DNA from: Suillus spraguei
Lineage: Eukaryota > Basidiomycota > Agaricomycetes > Boletales > Suillaceae
Direction of reading: 5' to 3'
Assembly: GCA_016800925.1 (NCBI GenBank)
Contig: JABCPU010000102.1
Coordinates: forward strand, 62,001 to 126,000
Length of the DNA stretch: 64,000 bases
The notes below the pieces were generated by a model. That model searched no databases. It was not told the DNA's origin and saw only the letters and a list, made by a program, of their open reading frames with translations. The position numbers and the translations under genes were made by a program. Shown piece after piece: positions 58,159-64,000 of this stretch (positions within the stretch are counted from its first letter, which is position 1; every line of letters starts with the position of its first letter).

Positions 58159-58613
58159 GTCATATACTAGACATTCAGATTTAGATCTGATCTGATCCAT
58201 ATACATCCAGCCACCCAATCTATACTCCCAGACATCCATATACATCCAATCTATATCCAATCTGTGTTCATATCTAAACTATTCCTGTGCACCTGTGTAT
58301 TACCTCTTTTAGACTATGTTTGTGCTTCTGGCTCTCGGTTATTCCTATTTCTGTCTTGATAAGTTATTCCATATGAAGTCTCATCTCTGAGTTCATTTAT
58401 TTATGTTCTGTTGTACTTACTAATGTATTTCCATATGCTTCAGACATAGCCTTTGGACTATCCTTACTTACATTCTGACATGCTACATATGGTATATAAA
58501 CTTATAGTATAACTCCTGCAGACCTCAGTCTGATCATTGCTTGTTTCCTGCCTTCTTGCTTCTGTATATTTCTCCAACTACTCTATATCTTGTTATCATG
58601 TCTATATAACTCT
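58159..58613 (+). repeat. LTR3 fragment, promoter half
   Basis: TGTCATATACTAGACATTC through the decayed TATATAAAC region (near 58495) to TCTATATAACTCTG. CpG-depleted. The 3' half is absent. Confidence 0.75.
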
Positions 58614-58899
58614 GTTGTGGTTCCTCTTGCTCCTGCCTGGTCTCATTCTCATATTTGTGATGCATTATATCCCTATTTGGCTGTTTTTGTGTCATATGTA
58701 AGTTTTGTATTTTAGCTTTATGTATTTCAACACATGTATCTTTGGAGCTTGACTTTAATTTTTATTCTGTTTGAATTGCCTAAACATGTTGACTCAGCTA
58801 CAATTGGCTTCCTATGTCTCCTCATTGAGAGCTGGCTCTAGACACACTTTATTACAAAGTATATTACATCACTGATATTGTTTTCATTAGCTAATGAGA

Positions 58900-60201
58900 T
58901 TTACCTCTTTGACACTAATCATGATATTCAAGACATTCCCTCAAATATATCAATGGATGACCTTTGGCATCACATCCCTCCTTGAATGCATCTGGGAACA
59001 CTAGTTTCCTCTTCTCAAGCTAAAGAAGAAGCCTTTACTTCAAATGGTAGAGATGTGTGCAATGTTCGAGTAAGCCTTGCTTTTGCCCATACTGGCAATG
59101 AAAAGTTTTGTCATCTAGCTTAATGAAGCCCTTTTGGCTTGTTAGAAGTCTTCTTCAGCAAGAGTGGCCTACTATAGCTTCTACCATATGTCTCATGGCT
59201 ACCACTACAATACCAATATCTGTTAGTGCTGCTGATTGATCTATTGTAAATCATTCCAATCTTCCCACTATTGCCTCCAAACACTCTTAGGTGATCACTT
59301 ATGGTTTGGATCATTAAATTCCCACTGCAAAATCACTCGCCTCTCATGCCAATAATAGTGTCCAAGAAGCCTCTCATTGCACTCAAGCCTCTGATTTCTG
59401 TACAGCATGGGCTGCTTGCTCAGTCACTCTCCAATCTTTGCTAGATTTTCTATCTTATACTGTTCCCTCTGATGAATTCTGCATTAACAATGCTAGTCTG
59501 GATATCATCAATTCAGTGAAGTCCAAAGAATGTTTCCATTGTGGTGTCATAGACTAGTCCACTGGAGCAAAGGCAAAAAAATGTGTTGTCCAGGACACTT
59601 ATTATTGGGCCTTTGCTAAGTTTGATATATCTAGACCTCTTCATCAGCTCACCATCTTGGCGGGAATCTACATTAGCAAGATGGTACTTGATATCTTCTA
59701 TGACTATGATGCTTTTCCAGACTACCAGAGTTATAGAACCATGGTTGAATTTACATAGACAATCTGGGAGATGAGATGATTACCACACTCCAGTGGTTGC
59801 AAAGGTTGCAGTATAGTTCATTACCATACTTTCTGTCTACATCATAGCCATCTTTAATTATGGCAGTCCACTTCATGGTCATTTTGATAGGAACAAATAC
59901 TTTTCTTCCTTATAGAACAAGAAACATAGCAACAAAGGCATTGGTCCTCTTCTTTTCATTTGTTTGGGACTTGTGAAGGCATGTTCAGGACAAATCTGGA
60001 AGGGAGGCATGTTAACAACTGAATGGTCACTATTAATATGAGATGAGGTCACAAAGTATTATTGGAAGATCCTGACCATGCTATCTGATTGTCAACTTAA
60101 TGCATATAAAGTTGCTGAGTTGCTCTTTGGATCAGAGAAGGCTCATGCACTTGGTATTACTATAATATAGTGTAATAAAAAAAAAAAAAAAAAAAAAAAA
60201 A
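58900..60201 (+). pseudogene. Degraded coding relic followed by 25-nt poly(A)
   Basis: Scattered plus-strand coding-like phrases occur (DFCTAWAACSVTLQSLLDFL near 59395, SVKSKECFHCG near 59520, DYDAFPDYQSYRT near 59700, YYWKILTMLSDCQLNAYKVA near 60060), with stops throughout. An uninterrupted run of 25 A at 60177-60201 follows GTGTAAT. This may be a retroposed or 5'-truncated LINE copy. No TSD could be matched and no domain assigned. Confidence 0.4.
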
Positions 60202-61244
60202 TAGTCAACAAAAGCATAAAAATCTGAAAAGATGAATGATGACATCATTAGGATATGATGACAGGCATTTTATATTTTTTATTATCTTTTATTATAGCAT
60301 CTGCATCATCAACATTGTTACTTGCTTTTTATATTGTTAGACACTCCAACCACATTCCTTAATACATGAACATTGGGTTATTCTTCTGATGTAATTGTAA
60401 GCAGTTCCCAACAATGTCCATGAATATGACAAGGTATGTAATGCATTTTCCTTAAATATAACAGATGCTGTTTTGAGTATACACATAAAGATAGCAGTCT
60501 TGTGAATTCAACAAACATTACATAAAAACATGATGGAACAGTGATAAAACACAAAAAATGTAATAATAACTATTAGTCAAGCCCTTTCTACATCAATTGC
60601 ATACTCAGTTACCACCATATTGTAAGCATTTTATCTTAATCAAGATAAACAAGAGTGAAGTGTAAAGTTTGTAATTCCAATTTCTTCAGCAATTGAAAGG
60701 GGCTGTTGGTAGCACAGCATTATGCATATATTTTGCTGTAAAGCTGTTTCCCTCCACTGCCTAGAAGACACATAGCATGGCTCGACAAAGCATTTACTAG
60801 TAGGAAAAAATAAAAGACCTTAGACATTAAACAAATAGGCCCAGATACTTTGAGTTCATTCTGGAGCCATTTCCTACCTACATAAGCAGCTAGTGAGGGT
60901 GGTGTAGTTGGATGTGGAAATCATTTGTTGCTTCCAAGGTTCCAGTTCTTCCTCTGGCTCTTCACTTGGTTTATTTTCCAGAGCATTCTGAATGACTAGA
61001 GTAATGTCTCCATTAGATGATATAAGTTCTCTGTCCTAGTGGAGTGCCAGCTGTTGACAGTATAGGCAGATAGCACTCACTATGGTGAGTTTTTGCAGAA
61101 TTTCAAGACATTCAGTCTGGTGTATTGTCTAGGAGAATGAGGTAGTCACTGTAGCTCATTTTGATCTATTCTGCAATGATATGTAGCATTTCAATATGTA
61201 GCTGATGTTTATATTTCACATAGAATGATGATATGTGGCCAGCA
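60202..61244. other. AT-rich gene-free stretch
   Basis: No supported gene or repeat. Confidence 0.4.
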
Positions 61245-62905
61245 TTATGCAAATCTACATTCATACATTGCTTCATGACCTATAGGACCACAGTCTACAC
61301 CATTCTGAGTCCAGTCCTGAGATATCATAGAGACATTAATAACTTCCTCTACATCCAATGATGAAGTGCTGCAATATGCTTCCAATACCATTATGGGAAA
61401 CACAACTCTGCTGGGGTGCAGATATATGTTGAATGCTGTGTAGCTGCTGTTCAACTCAAGGGTTTCTAGTCCAAGGCTCAGAGCTCAGAGAAATAAGATA
61501 ATCATTCAATGTGCAAGTCTCAGACTGCTAAAGCTATCTGGTAAAGTGGTGTAAAGACTGGTGTATGGTAAGGTGCAAGATAAGATTCTTATGTAATCAG
61601 CCAAAATGTGGACCTAAGGTAAGGAAAGTCTAAGTAAGAGACACCATGCAAAAACTACTCTTTTAAGACCAGCCTGAGTTTTGTTGTCATACCATGACCC
61701 TCCCCATTGATTCCAGTCTCATTGATTTCTACTGCCTTCTTTCATAGTATCAGCAGAAATATGATGACCTAGCACATATGTTCTCTGTGTATGAAAGTCA
61801 AAAATAACAGTAAAGAAATGATTAGAATCACAGTCAATAAACCTAACAACAACATGACTACACATGCCCCTTCATTGGATATAAAATTATTTGTCTGACA
61901 AGCCTCCAGTTCTTGATCTGTTAGGTCATTGTTTCTTACTATGTACAGGTTCTGCTGTGTTAGATACATATTTTCCTGTCCTAAATAATTTAGATCTCCA
62001 GCTATTTCATCCTTTATAGGTGCAACTATATTAATACTGGTACTTCAAGTGATGGTGAAACAACTAGAGTCTGTAGTACTGGAGAATGGCCAGTACTCAT
62101 TATCTGAGATCAAACACTTGGATTTATGTGATGTGAGCATATCAGATGCTTACCATTGTGTACATTGTAGTTCCATTGTCGTTCCTTATCTTCAGATTTG
62201 GTCCATAGTGTTATGTACAATGCAGCTGTCTTCATTGCTGATGTCATCCTCTCCATATTATGCAAAACATACTGATTTATTTAGCCCTGGAATTAGAAAG
62301 CTATGAGCTTTATGAATGATTTATAAATGATGGCATATCTCCAAATGGGAAGGGTTTAGAAAATTCTTTTGAATGTATTTTACCATTCCTTCTGGTTGCA
62401 TACATGGTAACTCCATGTATCTTCATATGTTCTGCTGCTCCTGAAAATGCTATACTCTCTGGTATAAGACTGATGGTCACATGGATTGTGGAATGCCCCC
62501 CAGAGTTCTGTCCATCACTCCACCTCTTTTCATATTCTTCTTCATCACCCTCTGTACAACAATTTGCAAACAAAGTCAGCATTGCTAACTACTCCATTCA
62601 AGAAAACAAAGCACAAGGGCCTCCAGTCCTAACCCATTATTATATCAACATCTGTGCACACTTTAATAGGTTTCTTTCTGTTTTTCCTTATTAATGTGAT
62701 GTTTAGATAAATTGGCTTTCTGTTTGACTTGATTACTAACCCACTGAATGGTGTCCCACCACATGCTTTTTAGAACACCCTCTTCTTTTTTTCTCTCTTT
62801 GATATTCAGTAGATTCAGTCTAGTGTTTTTCCTGGACTGTTCATTGAGTTCAGCAATAGTAACACCTTCATGTACTTCAGTGGTTCTTGAATTACTGTCC
62901 CACAC
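61245..62905 (-). pseudogene. Gene relic with a possible Ulp1-like (C48) cysteine-protease motif
   Basis: In minus order: a block near 62880-62670 (TIAELNEQSRKNTRLNLLNI, GVLKSMWWDTIQWVSNQV), a block near 62580-62320 (GHSTIHVTISLIPESIAFSG, MYATRRNGKIHSKEF) and a block 61454-61245 ending in DWTQNGVDCGPIGHEAMYEC. The last has the Q-x(1-3)-G-x-D-C-G pattern of Ulp1/C48 peptidases, which accompany several fungal DNA-transposon groups. The upstream catalytic His and Asp are not clearly placed. Stops separate the blocks. The Ulp1 reading is tentative. Confidence 0.4.
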
Positions 62906-64000
62906 TTTGATAACCTTTTCACCAGCTCATAGGAACTCAGGTGCTGGGCTAGTTATAACATAGTAGGAGTTTTGTGAAATTTGTGTTCTTTGACAGGGGC
63001 TGATGATAATGCATCAGCTTTGGTAAATCCCTGCTTTTGAGTGCTACCTGCAAAGTATTATTACATGCATACATGTATTGTGAACCAACTTCACTCACAA
63101 TTCACTATGCTCCTTACAACTTTCTTTTTGGGCCTTTCCCACTGGCATTTACTTTCTTTTAACATATGATTTCATGTGCTCATTATTCCATAGTTCTTGA
63201 TGGCTGATAATAGACCAGACATGTCTATGTCTGTGTAGTATCCATCATCTCCCAGATCAAGAGTTTTTTTTCAGCATTAATCTTTTGGAGGTAAAAGTAT
63301 AAATAGATCAGCACCAAATACATCAATATCCTTAAATATGCTAGTTATGTGAAAGTCCCTATAACTTGTGGTAATGTGTAAGGAGTCCAAACCTTGAACA
63401 AACCACTATTTGTCCATCTATCTCACAAGTCCTTCTATGACTTTTATATGTAGTGACTGAACCTTATTGCATTATTAAATACAGTACCAGTGTCTAAATA
63501 GCTTCTGATTGTACAGACCATTGGCACTATTTATTCTACTACATTGTGATTGCACACATCCAAGATGTCCTATTGTCTCTCTATTATTAACTCTGCATTA
63601 TGTTTAGATCATTGAAGATTACCTCCAATATGTTGCAGTCCACCAGATGTTTATAAATTGCATACTTGCAGGTCATTTGAATGTATGTATTTTCTATTAA
63701 TGGACACCAGAAGCAATAACTATCTGTGTGACTTGCAGGGTTTTATAACACAGAGAATGAATCTCATTCCATAAATGAGTCAAGTAGTCTCATACTTAAG
63801 CTTGGAGGATGGTACATAGCTGATTTATTTATATTTCAATATGTTGATTTGACAATTGTGTTGGTGTCGCAATTGTCCCAAATGATTCAAGGACAGTACC
63901 AAATGAAGATGGTAGCCTGCCCACCATGTTTTACTAGTATGGCAAGGTCATAAAAATATATCTAAAACCAAAAGGAAAAAGCTATGTGAGTATTTTTTAA
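62906..64000. other. AT-rich gene-free right end
   Basis: No supported gene, LTR or TIR to the window edge. Confidence 0.4.

Noticed and set aside
60600..60700. tRNA or SINE-like promoter boxes in AT-rich gaps
   Set aside because: No convincing A/B boxes or cloverleaf seen in any gap.

Overview
The window looks like an Agaricomycete-type fungal chromosome segment that is almost entirely repeat-derived. The evidence is introns of about 39-54 nt with GTRNGT donors, a KDZ-type (Kyakuja-Dileera-Zisupton) transposase relic, Ty3/Gypsy gag-protease, an APE/RT/RNase H LINE, and many solo LTRs and TIR elements. I see no bacterial features, CRISPR array, rRNA or tRNA. The species cannot be named from the sequence; a Boletales-like genome is only a guess.

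Layout. (1) 1-1881: 5' part of a minus-strand Ty3/Gypsy element (LTR1, gag, protease; the rest of pol lies off the left edge). (2) 1882-11933: a divergent pair of unrecognised multi-exon genes, called M (minus, 2299-6060) and P (plus, 6280-11933). Both have been hit repeatedly by transposons. Excising each insertion with one target-site duplication (TSD) copy restores the reading frame at every junction. Gene M then reads as 279 codons with no other lesion; gene P also carries stops and frameshifts. (3) 11960-16900: satellites, LTR2 and LTR3 fragments. (4) 16900-20230: AT-rich, old, with one coiled-coil exon relic. (5) 20234-26000: two LTR3 copies in opposite orientation with TIR elements between them. 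(6) 26745-29545: a TA-flanked TIR element carrying a 60-bp minisatellite, then a near-perfect 0.67-kb inverted repeat. (7) 30-44.9 kb: degraded gene and transposase relics, two TIR-A copies, two decayed LTR3 copies. (8) 44947-50686: a nested stack of TIR elements A > B > A > B, plus an LTR2. (9) 51344-57510: a nearly intact LINE with a 17-bp TSD. (10) 57.5-64 kb: old relics, one with a possible Ulp1-like protease motif and one followed by a 25-nt poly(A).

Main new observation. Two abundant ~0.95-kb non-coding families (A and B) would normally be read as solo LTRs. Their inner termini suggest otherwise: each has degenerate terminal inverted repeats, all four ends share a TGTAR/TGAAA start and a GCTGG-type block at the same distance (positions about 18-25), and they make 4-bp TSDs. 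The true LTR families here (LTR1-3) make 5-bp TSDs. The A/B targets are usually versions of (C/G)CGG, often decayed at the CpG. Both families are full of GCGGTA/TACCGC motifs, and one long A copy carries a gag-like ORF. I infer a non-autonomous DNA-transposon group of unassigned superfamily.

Age layering is visible. Old copies have lost CpGs by transition (for example LTR3 at 38463), while the LINE and the LTR3 copies at 20234 and 24305 keep theirs, consistent with methylation-linked deamination.
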